64,000 nt of DNA, taken from Hydractinia symbiolongicarpus. Lineage: Eukaryota > Cnidaria > Hydrozoa > Anthoathecata > Hydractiniidae. A program made the position numbers and the translations under genes. The notes below the pieces were generated by a model, which saw only the letters and a program-made list of their open reading frames with translations, ran no database searches and was not told the DNA's origin. Position 1 is the stretch's first letter; every line of letters starts with the position of its first letter. The stretch spans positions 29,452,001-29,516,000 of the forward strand of contig NC_079883.1 in NCBI RefSeq assembly GCF_029227915.1, in the 5' to 3' direction. Shown in pieces: positions 63,351 to 64,000 of this stretch.

Positions 63351-64000
63351 TTACTGTGGGACAAATCCCAGCCGTTATCGCGCGCTGAAGAAATAGCGAC
63401 AGTTTCAAAAACTACATTTCATTGACTTTCTAACGGTATCAATCCTTTGAGTTACAACGGTTGCGCGAAATATTCGTCCCCACATATATTTAGCGATAGT
63501 ATTCGGGTATTACTATGTTGCATCGCTTTTAACAGTGTAACGTTTGACTGTGGGACTTAATTGAACTGATTCCGGACTGTGACCTTGTAATTGCGATAAA
63601 TGAACCAATTTGACTACAATAAGTAATATTCTTCTTAATTTGACTTGATTGCTGAAACTCAGCGCTTACAGTGGGCGCTGTGGTAAAGTTTTATTTAAAA
63701 ATTAAGTTAAATAAGTCATTTTTTACTGTGGGACCAATCGCAGCCATTAGTTCGCGCCAAAAAAAAAGAGACAGTTTCAAAAACTACATTTCGTTGACTT
63801 TCTAACAGTGTCAATCCGTTTGAGTTACAACGGTTGCGTCACATATTCCTCCCCACATGTATTTAGCGATAGTATTCGGATATTACTAGGTTGCATCGCT
63901 TTTAACAGTGACACGTTTGACTGTGGGACTTAATTGAACTGATTTTGGACTTTGACCTTATAAATGTGATAAATGAGCCAGTTTGAGTACAAGAAGTAAC
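63351..64000. repeat. Satellite array resumes
   Basis: Starting at TTACTGTGGGAC, the same 372 bp satellite returns in the same orientation. It matches 60,791-61,217 at 2,562 bp up to about 63,780, then 60,470 onward at about 3,310 bp, and near its end 55,421-55,520 (GTGACACG, GAGTACAAG). It thus belongs to the local 55-61 kb subfamily. The window ends within a unit. Confidence 0.93.

Noticed and set aside
63122-63425. Two overlapping plus-strand open frames, one with Cys/Leu/Pro-rich membrane-like sequence
   Set aside because: Composition is dictated by the pyrimidine-rich tract, and one frame runs on into satellite DNA. No signal peptide logic or domain is visible.

Overview
This window is almost entirely eukaryotic satellite DNA. 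A tandem array with a unit of about 372 bp fills positions 1 to about 61,217 (roughly 165 units). A 2.1 kb non-satellite stretch interrupts it (61,218-63,350), and the same satellite resumes at 63,351 and runs off the window end. I see no protein-coding gene. The short open frames in the satellite recur at repeat spacing, are not maintained between units, and are by-products of the repeat. A long, AT-rich, higher-order-organised tandem array of this kind is typical of pericentromeric or centromeric heterochromatin in animals or plants. The species cannot be named from the sequence. The interruption carries a tRNA-like element with intact pol III A and B boxes, GCTAGC-rich simple sequence and AT microsatellites, which suggests an animal genome, but this is an inference.

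The unit has a fixed order of landmarks. ACTGTGGGACTTAATT opens a first half of about 178 bp. A second ACTGTGGGAC (followed by CAATCC) opens a second half of about 195 bp. Both halves then show CAGTTT..ACTACA, AGCGAT, ATTAC and CGCTTT in the same order, so the 372 bp unit may itself be an old dimer of a nucleosome-sized ancestor. Short dyads occur in most units: GCGCT-5 nt-AGCGC and alternating AACGG/CCGTT/AACGG.

Above the unit level the array is strongly hierarchical. Region 1-14 kb is a mosaic of copies displaced by 22, 21, 12 and 31 units, with internal dimer and trimer duplications. Region 14-20.4 kb has trimer and dimer tandem duplications. Region 20.3-31.5 kb holds a 20-unit repeat, one copy of which gained five units. 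A 5.3 kb block at 26.2-31.5 kb recurs at 38.5-44.1 kb with one extra unit. Two clusters of a three-unit repeat (34.3-37.6 and 46.2-50.2 kb) are related at a 35-unit displacement. Region 50-55 kb carries an 8-unit duplication. Region 57.2-60.9 kb has two tandem copies of a 1,844 bp five-unit repeat. The pattern fits repeated unequal exchange and gene-conversion-like patching, with several junctions falling in the same part of the unit.

The interruption (61,218-63,350) contains a hairpin, a GCTAGC-rich tract with an 18 bp palindrome, a degenerate 120 bp direct repeat, an (AT)n run, a tRNA-like sequence (62,673-62,741) and a pyrimidine-rich tract. It is not a clean transposon insertion: the satellite resumes out of phase and I see no terminal inverted repeats. 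All comparisons were made by eye, so block edges are good to about a few tens of bases.
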